This document shows, piece after piece, positions 45,045 through 53,410 of a DNA stretch of 64,000 nucleotides; within the stretch, counting starts at the first letter, position 1; every line of letters starts with the position of its first letter. A program made the translations under genes and the position numbers. The stretch lies in the NCBI RefSeq assembly GCF_002019855.1, contig NZ_CM007717.1, forward strand, positions 2,787,198 to 2,851,197. Direction: 5' to 3'. This stretch comes from Streptomyces antibioticus. Lineage in GTDB: Bacteria; Actinomycetota; Actinomycetes; Streptomycetales; Streptomycetaceae. The notes under the pieces are model-generated. The model searched no databases. It was not told the origin of the DNA and saw nothing but the letters and a program-made list of their open reading frames with translations.

Positions 45045-45890
45045 ATGTCCTCCCTGACAAGCCTGGCGTCCCTCGCCACCTGGCCGGTTCCCACCGCCGC
45101 CGCGGGCGTGGTGCGCGCGGACGGCACCGTCCTGGGCACCCACGGCCCGGTCGGGCGGCGCTTCCCGCTGGCCTCGGTCACCAAGCCGCTCGCCGCGTAC
45201 GCCGTGCTCGTCGCCTACGAGGAGGGCGCCGTCGAACTGGACGAGCCCGCCGGGCCGCCCGGGTCGACGGTCCGTCATCTGCTCGCGCACACCTCGGGCC
45301 TGGCCTTCGACGAGCACCGGGTGACGGCCCCGCCCGGCGACCGGCGGCTGTACTCCAACGCCGGGTTCGAGCAGCTCGGCGACCATCTCGCCAAGGCCAC
45401 CGACATCCCGTTCGCCGAGTATCTGCGGCAGGCCGTGCTGGAGCCGCTGGGCATGGCGGACACCTCGCTGGAGGGGTCCCCGGCGAAGGACGCGGTGTCG
45501 ACGGTGGAGGACCTGCTGCGGTTCGCCGCCGAGGTGCAGGCGCCCCGGCTGCTCGACCCGCGCACGGTCGCGCAGGCGATGACCGTGCAGTACCCGGGCA
45601 CCAAGGGCGTCCTGCCGGGCTACGGCCACCAGAACCCCAACGACTGGGGCCTCGGCTTCGAGATCCGCGACGGCAAGTCCCCGCACTGGACCGGCGCCGC
45701 CTCCTCGCCGCGCACCTTCGGTCACTTCGGGCAGTCCGGTACGTTCCTGTGGATCGACCCGTCCGCAGGGTGGGCGGGCGGGAACAGCACAGGGGCGGCC
45801 TGCGTGGCCCTCACGGACCGGGCGTTCGGCCCCTGGGCGGTCGAGGCGTGGCCGCCGTTCACGGACGCCGTACTGGCCGAGCTGCGCTAG
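45045..45890 (+). CDS. Beta-lactamase/DD-peptidase-fold serine hydrolase
   Basis: 281 residues, no signal peptide. The three catalytic boxes of class C/penicillin-recognising enzymes are present: SVTK in FPLASVTKPLAAYAV (Ser-x-x-Lys, near residue 44), YSN in RLYSNAGFEQLG (near 105), and HFGQSG in TFGHFGQSGTFLW (near 227). TAGGCT at 45032-45037, 7 nt before ATG 45045, suggests a leaderless start. It is probably a cytoplasmic esterase. The substrate is unknown. It overlaps the convergent pirin gene by 4 bp. Confidence 0.85.
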   Translation: MSSLTSLASLATWPVPTAAAGVVRADGTVLGTHGPVGRRFPLASVTKPLAAYAVLVAYEEGAVELDEPAGPPGSTVRHLLAHTSGLAFDEHRVTAPPGDRRLYSNAGFEQLGDHLAKATDIPFAEYLRQAVLEPLGMADTSLEGSPAKDAVSTVEDLLRFAAEVQAPRLLDPRTVAQAMTVQYPGTKGVLPGYGHQNPNDWGLGFEIRDGKSPHWTGAASSPRTFGHFGQSGTFLWIDPSAGWAGGNSTGAACVALTDRAFGPWAVEAWPPFTDAVLAELR

Positions 45891-46549
45891 AACAGGGCCT
45901 GGGCCATCTCCCAGAGCAGCAGCTCGGTCTCGCTCACCCCGGCCGCCGTCAGGTCCTTCGCGTCGGTGATCCGGGCCGCGTCGCCGGGGCCCAGCTCCAC
46001 GCCGTCCAGCCGGACCGTGCCGCGCACGACATGGACGTAGACGTACGGCGCGTCCGGGACCGCCGTGCGCTCGCCCGCCACGAGCCGCCGCACGTGCAGC
46101 ATCGCGCCGGCCTCGGGGACGGCGTACGGCGTCGCGTCGGCGATCCCGCGGACGATCTCGTACGACGGGTCGCCGCCGGGGTCGAGCGGGGCCAGCCACA
46201 TCTGGACGAAGGTGAGCGGGTCCGGGCCGTCGTTGCGCTCGACGTGCCGCACGCCGGACGCCGCGCCGAGCCGCTGGACGTCCCCGGGCCGCACGGTCGT
46301 CGCGTGTCCGCGCGAGTCGCGGTGGGTCAGCTCGCCCTCCACCACCCAGGTCACGATCTCGGTGTGGCTGTGCGGGTGCTCGTCGAAGCCGGCGCCGGGG
46401 GCGAGGCGCTCCTCGTTGCAGGCGATCAGCGCCCCGAAGCGCAGATTGTCCGGGTCGTAGTGGGGGCCGAAGGAGAACGCGTGCCGGGTCTCGATGCCGG
46501 CCGCCGGGTCCCCTCCGGGGTAGCGCGCGTCGGCGCGGCGTACGTCCAT
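45887..46549 (-). CDS. Pirin-family protein
   Basis: 220 residues from ATG 46549 (a GTG directly before it is also possible). Bicupin pirin: RHAFSFGPHYDPDNLRFGALIACNEERLAPGAGFDEHPHSHTEIVTWVVEGELTHRDS-type cupin 1 (start near residue 23) has His ligands in HPHSHTE and a Glu in the EGELTHRD loop. GDVQRLGAASGVRHVERN and the second cupin, VYVHVVRGTVRLDGVELGPGDAARI, follow. Pirins bind Fe and act as quercetinases or redox sensors. It ends tail-to-tail with the hydrolase gene. Confidence 0.9.
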   Translation of the reverse strand: MDVRRADARYPGGDPAAGIETRHAFSFGPHYDPDNLRFGALIACNEERLAPGAGFDEHPHSHTEIVTWVVEGELTHRDSRGHATTVRPGDVQRLGAASGVRHVERNDGPDPLTFVQMWLAPLDPGGDPSYEIVRGIADATPYAVPEAGAMLHVRRLVAGERTAVPDAPYVYVHVVRGTVRLDGVELGPGDAARITDAKDLTAAGVSETELLLWEMAQALF

Positions 46550-46645
46550 CACGGACCCACCGTAGTCCCGCCGGGGCCCGCCCCGTCCCGCGGCCCCACG
46601 ACCCTCCGGCGCACGTTCGCGTCCCGATAAGGCAGTCTTGTCACC

Positions 46646-47851
46646 GTGCCCGAACCCGAAGCCACTCACCCCGACCCGGCGGCACACGCCGCGCACCCGC
46701 ACCCCGCGACCATGAAGCGGCTGGTGAAGTCCTCCGGAAGTCTGGCCGCCCAGGCCATCGCGCGGATGGACGAGACCCTGCCCTGGTACCGGGCGATGCC
46801 CCCGGAGAACCGTTCCTGGATCGGGCTGGTCGCCCAGGCGGGCATCGCCGCGTTCACCGAGTGGTTCCGGCACCCCGACGCGCCGCAGGCGATCTCCACC
46901 GATGTGTTCGGCACCGCCCCGCGCGAGCTGACCCGGGCCATCACCCTGCGCCAGACCGTGGAGATGGTGCGCACCACCATCGAGGTCATGGAGTCCGCGA
47001 TCGACGAGGTCGCGGCCCCGGGCGACGAGAGCGTCCTGCGGGAGGCGCTGCTGGTCTACGCCCGGGAGATCGCCTTCGCGACCGCCCAGGTGTACGCCCA
47101 GGCCGCCGAGGCACGCGGCGCCTGGGACGCCCGGCTGGAGTCCCTCGTGGTCAACGCGGTGCTCAGCGGCGAGGCCGACGAGGGCGCGGTGAGCCGGGCC
47201 GCGGCGCTCGGCTGGAACGCGCCGGAGCATGTGTGCGTGGTCCTCGGCACCGCCCCCGACGGGGACTCCGAGCTGACCGTCGAGGCGATCCGGCGGGCCT
47301 CGCGGCACGCCAAGCTCCAGGTGCTCACCGGGGTGCTCGGATCGCGGCTCGTGGTCATCGCCGGCGGCAGCGACAACCCGCTGGCCGTCGCCAAGTCGCT
47401 GATCGGGCCGTTCGCCGCGGGACCGGTGGTCGCCGGGCCCGTCGTACCCGATCTGCTCGCCGCCACCCGGTCCGCACAGGCCGCCGCGGCGGGGCTCAAG
47501 GCGTGTTCCGCCTGGCAGGACGCACCCCGTCCGGTGCTGGCGGACGATCTCCTCCCGGAGCGCGCGATCGCCGGTGATCCCAGCGCGCGCGAGCAGTTGG
47601 TGGAGGAGATCTACAGACCGTTGGAGGAGGCCGGGTCGGCGCTCCTGGAGACGCTCTCGGTCTATCTCGAACAGGCGAGCAGTCTGGAGGGCGCGGCGCG
47701 GATGCTGTTCGTCCATCCCAACACCGTGCGCTACCGGCTTCGACGTGTGACTGACGTCACCGGCTGGTCGCCTTCGGATGTACGCTCCGCGTTCACGCTG
47801 CGGATCGCGCTGATCCTGGGGCGCCTGATGGATGGCGAACCCCAGACCTAG
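46646..47851 (+). CDS. fasR: FasR, fatty-acid-synthesis activator
   Basis: 401 residues. N-terminal GGDEF-like/PucR region with LPWYRAMPPENRSWIGLVAQAGIAAF; middle QTVEMVRTTIEVMES; C-terminal PucR/CdaR helix-turn-helix LSVYLEQASSLEGAARMLFVHPNTVRYRLRRVTDVTGW (start near residue 346). Its position immediately upstream of fabD matches FasR of S. coelicolor, which was shown to activate fabDHPF; I rely on memory for that. It starts at GTG 46646 with no clear ribosome site. The operator for the fab operon lies just past its stop. Confidence 0.88.
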   Translation: MPEPEATHPDPAAHAAHPHPATMKRLVKSSGSLAAQAIARMDETLPWYRAMPPENRSWIGLVAQAGIAAFTEWFRHPDAPQAISTDVFGTAPRELTRAITLRQTVEMVRTTIEVMESAIDEVAAPGDESVLREALLVYAREIAFATAQVYAQAAEARGAWDARLESLVVNAVLSGEADEGAVSRAAALGWNAPEHVCVVLGTAPDGDSELTVEAIRRASRHAKLQVLTGVLGSRLVVIAGGSDNPLAVAKSLIGPFAAGPVVAGPVVPDLLAATRSAQAAAAGLKACSAWQDAPRPVLADDLLPERAIAGDPSAREQLVEEIYRPLEEAGSALLETLSVYLEQASSLEGAARMLFVHPNTVRYRLRRVTDVTGWSPSDVRSAFTLRIALILGRLMDGEPQT

Positions 47852-47853
47852 GC

Positions 47854-47874
47854 TTTTGTCGGGGGTCCACAAAA
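47854..47874 (+). promoter_or_regulatory. Candidate FasR operator / fab operon promoter region
   Basis: TTTTGT and ACAAAA form a perfect 6-bp dyad with a 9-bp centre, starting 3 bp after the fasR stop and about 60 bp before fabD. It is the only AT-rich symmetric element in the 83-bp gap. Confidence 0.6.
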
Positions 47875-47934
47875 CCCCCTGCCGTTCTTCGTCCCTGTCC
47901 CCACGGGCGGCTTTGCCCGTCCCCAAGAGAGAGT

Positions 47935-48858
47935 GTGAGAGTGCTCGTACTCGTCGCTCCCGGCCAGGGCGCCCAGACGCCCGGCTTCCTGACTCCCTGG
48001 CTCGAACTGCCCGGTGCCGCGGACCGCGTCGCCGCGTGGTCGGACGCCATCGGCCTGGACCTCGCCCACTACGGCACCGCGGCCGACGCGGACGAGATCC
48101 GCGACACCGCGGTGGCCCAGCCGCTGCTGGTGGCCGCCGGCATCCTGTCCGCCGCCGCGCTCGGCGACGTGTCGCCCGGCGCGGTCGCCGGACACAGCGT
48201 CGGTGAGTTCACCGCCGCCGTCCTCGCGGGCGTCCTCGACGACACCGCCGCGCTGGCCCTCGTCCGCAAGCGGGGTCTGGCCATGGCCGACGCCGCCGCG
48301 GTGACCGGGACCGGGATGTCCGCGCTGCTCGGCGGGGACCCCGAGGTGTCCGTCGCGCATCTGGAGAAGCTGGGCCTGACCCCGGCGAACATCAACGGCG
48401 CGGGCCAGATCGTCGCCGCCGGCACGCTGGAGCAGCTCGCCGCGCTGAACGAGGACAAGCCCGAGGGGGTCCGCAAGGTCGTCCCGCTGAAGGTGGCCGG
48501 CGCGTTCCACACGCACCACATGGCCCCCGCGGTGGAGACCCTCGCCAAGGCCGCCGCGGACGTCACGGCCGCCGACCCGACGGTCGCCTACGTGTCCAAC
48601 AAGGACGGCGGCACCGTGACCGCCGGCGCCGAGGTCCTGGACCGGCTGGTCGGCCAGGTCGCCAACCCGGTCCGCTGGGACCTGTGCATGGAGACCTTCA
48701 AGGAGCTGGGCGCGACCGCGATCGTCGAGGTCTCCCCCGGCGGCACCCTCGTGGGTCTCGCCAAGCGTGCCCTGCCCGGCGTCAGAACGCTGGCGCTCAA
48801 GACCCCCGACGACCTCGACGCCGCTCGCGAGCTCATCGCCGAGCACGGCGTCGCCTGA
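47935..48858 (+). CDS. fabD: Malonyl-CoA:ACP acyltransferase FabD
   Basis: 307 residues. The active-site elbow GHSVGEFTAAVLAG (Ser near residue 90) holds the catalytic Ser; VRKRGLAMADAA gives the conserved Arg, and GAFHTHHMAPA the catalytic His. The N-terminal APGQGAQTPG and C-terminal VEVSPGGTLVGLAKR complete the pattern. It loads malonate from CoA to ACP, the first step of type II fatty acid synthesis, and may also serve polyketide synthases in streptomycetes. First gene of fabD-fabH-acpP-fabF (9 bp before fabH). GTG 47941 in the same frame is an alternative start. Confidence 0.97.
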   Translation: MRVLVLVAPGQGAQTPGFLTPWLELPGAADRVAAWSDAIGLDLAHYGTAADADEIRDTAVAQPLLVAAGILSAAALGDVSPGAVAGHSVGEFTAAVLAGVLDDTAALALVRKRGLAMADAAAVTGTGMSALLGGDPEVSVAHLEKLGLTPANINGAGQIVAAGTLEQLAALNEDKPEGVRKVVPLKVAGAFHTHHMAPAVETLAKAAADVTAADPTVAYVSNKDGGTVTAGAEVLDRLVGQVANPVRWDLCMETFKELGATAIVEVSPGGTLVGLAKRALPGVRTLALKTPDDLDAARELIAEHGVA

Positions 48859-48867
48859 GGAGCCCTG

Positions 48868-49869
48868 ATGGCGAAGATCAAGCCCAGCAAGGGCGCCCCG
48901 TACGCGCGGATCCTCGGCGTCGGCGGCTACCGTCCCGTCCGGGTGGTGCCCAACGAGGTCATCCTGGAGACGATCGACTCCTCCGACGAGTGGATCCGCT
49001 CGCGCTCCGGCATCGAGACCCGGCACTGGGCGAACGCCGAGGAGACCGTGGCCGCCATGTCGGTGGAGGCGTCCGGCAAGGCGATCGCCGACGCCGGGAT
49101 CGCCGCCGAGCAGATCGGCGCCGTGGTCGTCTCGACCGTCTCGCACTTCAAGCAGACCCCGGCCGTGGCGACCGAGATCGCCGACAAGCTGGGGACCGCC
49201 AAGGCCGCCGCCTTCGACATCTCGGCGGGCTGCGCGGGCTTCGGCTACGGCCTCACGCTCGCCAAGGGCATGATCGTCGAGGGTTCGGCGGAGTACGTCC
49301 TGGTGATCGGCGTGGAGCGGCTGTCCGAGCTGACCGATCTGGAGGACCGTGCGACGGCCTTCCTGTTCGGCGACGGCGCGGGCGCGGTCGTGGTCGGCCC
49401 GTCCACCGAGCCGGCGATCGGCCCGACGGTGTGGGGCTCCGAGGGCGACAAGTCGGAGACCATCAAGCAGACCGTGCCGTGGACGGACTACCGCGACGGC
49501 ACCGTCGAGCGGTTCCCCGCGATCACGCAGGAGGGCCAGGCGGTCTTCCGCTGGGCCGTGTTCGAGATGGCGAAGGTCGCCAAGGAGGCGCTGGACGCCG
49601 CCGGGATCAGCGCCGCCGACCTGGACGTCTTCATCCCGCACCAGGCCAACGAGCGGATCATCGACTCGATGGTGAAGACCCTCAAGCTGCCGGAGTCCGT
49701 CACGGTCGCCCGGGACGTGCGCACCACCGGCAACACCTCGGCCGCCTCGATCCCGCTCGCGATGGAGCGGCTCCTGGCGACCGGCGAGGCGAAGAGCGGC
49801 GACACCGCGCTCGTCATCGGATTCGGGGCGGGTCTCGTCTACGCCGCCACTGTCGTTACCCTCCCCTAG
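48868..49869 (+). CDS. fabH: Beta-ketoacyl-ACP synthase III FabH
   Basis: 333 residues (GAGGAG before ATG). Catalytic triad: Cys in DISAGCAGFGYGL (near 115), His in IPHQANERIIDS (near 257) and Asn in TTGNTSAASIPLA (near 287). The N-terminal ILGVGGYRPVRVVPN and SDEWIRSRSGIETRHWA are standard. It condenses an acyl-CoA starter (branched-chain starters are typical in Streptomyces) with malonyl-ACP, initiating chain synthesis. The enzyme is cytoplasmic. It lies between fabD and acpP in the FasR-regulated operon. Confidence 0.97.
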   Translation: MAKIKPSKGAPYARILGVGGYRPVRVVPNEVILETIDSSDEWIRSRSGIETRHWANAEETVAAMSVEASGKAIADAGIAAEQIGAVVVSTVSHFKQTPAVATEIADKLGTAKAAAFDISAGCAGFGYGLTLAKGMIVEGSAEYVLVIGVERLSELTDLEDRATAFLFGDGAGAVVVGPSTEPAIGPTVWGSEGDKSETIKQTVPWTDYRDGTVERFPAITQEGQAVFRWAVFEMAKVAKEALDAAGISAADLDVFIPHQANERIIDSMVKTLKLPESVTVARDVRTTGNTSAASIPLAMERLLATGEAKSGDTALVIGFGAGLVYAATVVTLP

Positions 49870-49952
49870 GCACTCCGTGCCGGATCATGCGATCCGGGGC
49901 GGGATGAAGCACCACAGCCACACCCTCTGGATACCAAAGAAGGAGCGCCACC

Positions 49953-50201
49953 ATGGCCGCCACTCAGGAAGAGATCGTCGCCGGTCTCGCCGACATCGTC
50001 AACGAGATCGCCGGCATCCCGGTTGAGGACGTCCAGCTGGACAAGTCCTTCACCGACGACCTGGACGTCGACTCGCTGTCCATGGTCGAGGTCGTCGTCG
50101 CCGCCGAAGAGCGCTTCGACGTCAAGATCCCGGACGAGGACGTCAAGAACCTCAAGACGGTCGGCGACGCGACCGAGTACATCCTCAAGAACCAGGGCTG
50201 A
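49953..50201 (+). CDS. acpP: Acyl carrier protein
   Basis: 82 residues, acidic. The phosphopantetheine site is Ser in DDLDVDSLSMVEVVVAAEERFDVKIPDEDV (DSL motif near residue 41). The N-terminal EEIVAGLADIVNEIAGIPVEDV and C-terminal TVGDATEYIL match AcpP. The ATG has GGAG 8 nt upstream. It carries growing acyl chains as thioesters through the type II system. Its partners FabD, FabH and FabF are encoded next to it. Confidence 0.97.
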   Translation: MAATQEEIVAGLADIVNEIAGIPVEDVQLDKSFTDDLDVDSLSMVEVVVAAEERFDVKIPDEDVKNLKTVGDATEYILKNQG

Positions 50202-50283
50202 TCCACCCCGGTCCCCTGGGCCGGACTGCCCCGCCACCCGGCGGTGGCGCCGCTGAATCCTCGTCACGTTGGAGAAAGAATCC

Positions 50284-51549
50284 GTGAGCCCGACCAATCG
50301 CACCGTGGTCGTCACCGGTATCGGCGCAACCACACCGCTGGGTGGCGACGCAGCCTCTACCTGGGAGGGGCTGATCGCCGGCAGGTCCGGTGTGCAGCTC
50401 CTGGAGCAGGACTGGGCGGCCGACCAGGCCGTCCGTATCGCGGCCCCGGTCGCCGTGGAGCCCACCGAGGTCATTCCGCGGCCGCAGGCCCGCAAGCTGG
50501 ACCGCTCGGCGCAGTTCGCGCTGATCGCGGCCCAGGAGGCGTGGAAGGACGCCGGCTTCGAGGGCCGGGCCGGTGAGGACCCGGCCGCCGACCCCGACCG
50601 GCTCGGCGCCGTGATCGCCTCCGGCATCGGCGGTGTCACCACCCTCCTCGACCAGTACGACGTGCTGAAGGAGAAGGGCGTCCGCCGGGTCTCCCCGCAC
50701 ACCGTGCCGATGCTGATGCCGAACAGCCCGTCCGCCAACGTGGGTCTGCTCGTGGGCGCCCGCGCGGGCGTGCACACGCCGGTCTCGGCGTGCGCGTCGG
50801 GCGCGGAGGCCATCGGCTACGCCATCGAGATGATCCGTACCGGCCGCGCCGACGTCGTCGTCGCCGGTGGTACGGAGGCCGCCATCCACCCGCTGCCGAT
50901 CGCCGCGTTCGGCAACATGATGGCGATGTCCAAGAACAACGAGAACCCGCAGGCCGCCTCGCGCCCCTACGACGTCGCCCGCGACGGTTTCGTGATGGGC
51001 GAGGGCGCCGGTGTGGTCGTCCTGGAGTCCGCCGAGCACGCGGCGAAGCGCGGGGCCCGCGTGTACGCCGAGGCGGTCGGGCAGGGCATCTCCGCCGACG
51101 CGCACGACATCGTGCAGCCGGAGCCGGAGGGCCGCGGCATCTCGCACGCCCTGCAGAACCTGCTGGACAACACCGACCTGGACCCGGCGGAGATCGTGCA
51201 CGTGAACGCGCACGCCACCTCCACGCCGGCCGGTGACATCGCCGAGCTGAAGGCGCTGCGGAAGGTCTTCGGGGACGAGGCGGACCACTTCGCGGTCTCC
51301 GCGACCAAGTCGATGACCGGTCACCTCCTCGGCGGCGCCGGCGGTGTCGAGTCCGTGGCGACGATCCTGGCGCTGTACCACCGGGTGGCCCCGCCGACCA
51401 TCAACGTCGAGAACCTCGACCCCGAGGCGAACGTCGACATCGTCCGCGGCGAGGCGCGCAAGCTGCCCGTGGAGGGCCGTATCGCCGCGCTGAACGACTC
51501 GTTCGGCTTCGGCGGGCACAACGTGGTCCTGGCGTTCCGCACGGTCTGA
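50284..51549 (+). CDS. fabF: Beta-ketoacyl-ACP synthase II FabF
   Basis: 421 residues from GTG 50284 (GGAG 9 nt upstream). KAS II triad: Cys in VSACASGAEAIGYAIEM (near 165), His in VNAHATSTPAGDIAEL (near 306) and His in TKSMTGHLLGGAGGVESV (near 342). N-terminal VVVTGIGATTPLGGDAASTWEGL. It elongates medium to long acyl-ACP with malonyl-ACP. Last gene of the operon, closed by a UUCG hairpin 21 bp downstream. KAS II also controls the proportion of longer branched acids. Confidence 0.97.
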   Translation: MSPTNRTVVVTGIGATTPLGGDAASTWEGLIAGRSGVQLLEQDWAADQAVRIAAPVAVEPTEVIPRPQARKLDRSAQFALIAAQEAWKDAGFEGRAGEDPAADPDRLGAVIASGIGGVTTLLDQYDVLKEKGVRRVSPHTVPMLMPNSPSANVGLLVGARAGVHTPVSACASGAEAIGYAIEMIRTGRADVVVAGGTEAAIHPLPIAAFGNMMAMSKNNENPQAASRPYDVARDGFVMGEGAGVVVLESAEHAAKRGARVYAEAVGQGISADAHDIVQPEPEGRGISHALQNLLDNTDLDPAEIVHVNAHATSTPAGDIAELKALRKVFGDEADHFAVSATKSMTGHLLGGAGGVESVATILALYHRVAPPTINVENLDPEANVDIVRGEARKLPVEGRIAALNDSFGFGGHNVVLAFRTV

Positions 51550-51569
51550 GAGACGCGCGTACGCGTGTG

Positions 51570-51601
51570 AAGGGGCCCCACCTTTCGAGGTGGGGCCCCT
51601 T
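51570..51601 (+). terminator. fab operon terminator (UUCG hairpin)
   Basis: A 14-bp stem (AAGGGGCCCCACCT and complement) is closed by a TTCG tetraloop and followed by T residues, 20 bp after the fabF stop. Confidence 0.9.
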
Positions 51602-51652
51602 TGCTGTCACAGGCGGGCGATAGGGCGGATGGTACGGCGGGCGGTACGGCCC

Positions 51653-52147
51653 TCAGACCACCTGGTGCAGCCAGCGCACCGGGGCGCCCTCGCCGGCGTA
51701 GCGGAAGGGCTCCAGTTCGTCGTCCCAGGGCTTGCCGAGGAGCTTGGCCAGCTCGGCCTCCAGGTCCGTCTCCCCGCGCTGGCTGCGCAGCAGGGCGGCG
51801 CGCAGCCGGTCCTCGGGGATCAGGATGTCGCCGTGGATGCCGGTGACGGCGTGGTAGATGCCGAGGTCGGGGGTGCAGCTGTAGCGCTCGCCCTCGGCGG
51901 TGGCGCAGGGCTCGGCGGTGACCTCGAAGCGCAGCAGATGCCAACCGCGCAGCGCGGAGGCGAGTTTGGAGGCGGTGCCCACCTCGCCCTGCCAGGAGAA
52001 CTCCGAGCGCCAGGTGCCGGGCGCGGCGGGCTGCCGGATCCAGTCGAGGCTGACGCGTGTGCCGAGCACCCCGGCGACGGCCCACTCGACGTGCGGGCAC
52101 AGCGCGCGCGGCGCGGAGTGCACGTACAGAACTCCACGTGTCGTCAC
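51653..52147 (-). CDS. DUF3145 protein
   Basis: 164 residues from GTG 52147 (GGAGG shortly upstream; the longer frame to 52243 lacks a site). Pattern: TRGVLYVHSAPRALCPHVEWAVAGVLG, LDWIRQPAAPGTWRSEFSWQGEVGTASKLASALRGWHLLRFEV, SCTPDLGIYHAVTGIHGDILIPEDRLRAAL, ELAKLLGKPWDDELEPFRYAGEGAPVRWLHQVV. DUF3145 is a single-copy actinobacterial family next to fabF in many genomes. Function unknown, cytoplasmic. Confidence 0.92.
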   Translation of the reverse strand: MTTRGVLYVHSAPRALCPHVEWAVAGVLGTRVSLDWIRQPAAPGTWRSEFSWQGEVGTASKLASALRGWHLLRFEVTAEPCATAEGERYSCTPDLGIYHAVTGIHGDILIPEDRLRAALLRSQRGETDLEAELAKLLGKPWDDELEPFRYAGEGAPVRWLHQVV

Positions 52148-52472
52148 CGGGACCTCCGGGCAGAGCGGGACAGTCTTGCTGGCTGGTGTGGCGGCGGTGG
52201 CAGGCAGCCGCGTTGATGGCGAGGCTACCGTGCGGCGGTGCAAGGAGTGTGACGTACCGTCGGTCCCGGTGCCCCGAAACCGCCGCCATTCACCCGGCAG
52301 GACGCCTGGAGCGGGGTCGCGCGTTCCCTCTTGTGGGCCATCTTGTCCGCCGTGTTCCGCGGGCCGCGGTCGGGGCGGGGCCCCGGCCGGGTCCGCGCCG
52401 GGCGGGGGTCCGGGAACTCCCGGACGTTGTCATGAGGGGGCGTTGCACCGAGAACGAGGGGATCATCAGGGG
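52148..52472. other. 325-bp divergent region without a recognisable gene
   Basis: It separates DUF3145 and the SGNH lipoprotein gene and presumably holds two divergent promoters. It is GC-rich and I see no repeat or clear promoter hexamers. Confidence 0.4.
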
Positions 52473-53372
52473 ATGCGGATGCGATACCGGCGGGCGCGCG
52501 CGGGGCTGGCCGTCACCACGGCCGCCGTGCTGGGGCTGGCCGGCTGTGACGCGCTGGGCGGCGGGGGCGACGCGCCGTCCGGGGACCGGGCGGGGCGGGT
52601 GAGTCCGTCGCCGTCGCCGACCCCGCTGTGGGACTCCAGTCCGTCGTCGATGGCGGCGGTGGGCGACTCCATCACGCGTGGTTTCGACGCCTGTTCGGTC
52701 CTCCAGGACTGCCCGGAGGTGTCCTGGGCGACCGGTGCCAGCGCCGAGGTGAACAGCCTGGCGGTCCGGCTGCTGGGTACGGCGAAGGCGGCCACGCACA
52801 GTTGGAACTACGCGGTGACCGGCTCGCGGATGGCGGACCTGCCGGCCCAGATGACCCGGGCCGCGGCCAGAAAGCCGCAGCTCGTGACGGTGATGGCGGG
52901 GGCGAACGACGCGTGCCGGGCGTCCACCGCGGCGATGACGCCGGTCGCCGAGTTCCGCGCCGACTTCCAGGACGCGCTGCGCGCGCTGCGCCGTGAGGTG
53001 CCGAAGGCGCAGGTGTACGTGGCGAGCGTGCCGAACCTGAAGCGGCTGTGGGCGCAGGGGCGCACCAGTGTGCTGGGCAAGCAGGTGTGGAAGCTTGGGA
53101 TCTGCCCGTCGATGCTGGGCGACGCGGACGCGCTGGACACGGCGGCGACCGAGCGCCGCGACACCGTGCAGCGGCGCGTGGAGGACTACAACGCGGTGCT
53201 GGAGGAGGTCTGCGCGAAGGACGAGCGGTGCCGGTTCGACGGCGGCGCGGTGTACGACTTCCGGTTCGGCACGGATCAGTTGAGCCACTGGGACTGGTTC
53301 CATCCGAGCACCGACGGACAGGCGCGGCTGGCGGAGATCGCCTACCGGAAGGTGGTCGCGAAGGTGCCGTGA
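52473..53372 (+). CDS. SGNH/GDSL-hydrolase lipoprotein
   Basis: 299 residues from ATG 52473 (ATG 52479 with AGGGG is an alternative). A type II signal with lipobox LAGC (Cys near residue 26) and a Ser/Pro linker lead to an SGNH hydrolase: block I AVGDSITRGFDAC (catalytic Ser), the Gly block NYAVTGSRMADL, the Asn block VMAGANDACRAS, and block V HWDWFHPSTDGQ with the catalytic Asp/His. Six later Cys residues may form disulfides. It is an anchored extracellular esterase or acyl hydrolase of unknown target. Confidence 0.9.
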   Translation: MRMRYRRARAGLAVTTAAVLGLAGCDALGGGGDAPSGDRAGRVSPSPSPTPLWDSSPSSMAAVGDSITRGFDACSVLQDCPEVSWATGASAEVNSLAVRLLGTAKAATHSWNYAVTGSRMADLPAQMTRAAARKPQLVTVMAGANDACRASTAAMTPVAEFRADFQDALRALRREVPKAQVYVASVPNLKRLWAQGRTSVLGKQVWKLGICPSMLGDADALDTAATERRDTVQRRVEDYNAVLEEVCAKDERCRFDGGAVYDFRFGTDQLSHWDWFHPSTDGQARLAEIAYRKVVAKVP

Positions 53373-53410
53373 CTGGGGCGTCCGCCGGGCCGTGACTTAA
53401 TGTTCCGCTC

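Noticed and set aside
47935..51549. Polyketide synthase cluster because of FabD/FabH/ACP/FabF
   Set aside because: Gene order, sizes and the FasR neighbour fit the housekeeping type II fatty-acid operon; no ketoreductase, cyclase or chain-length factor is present.
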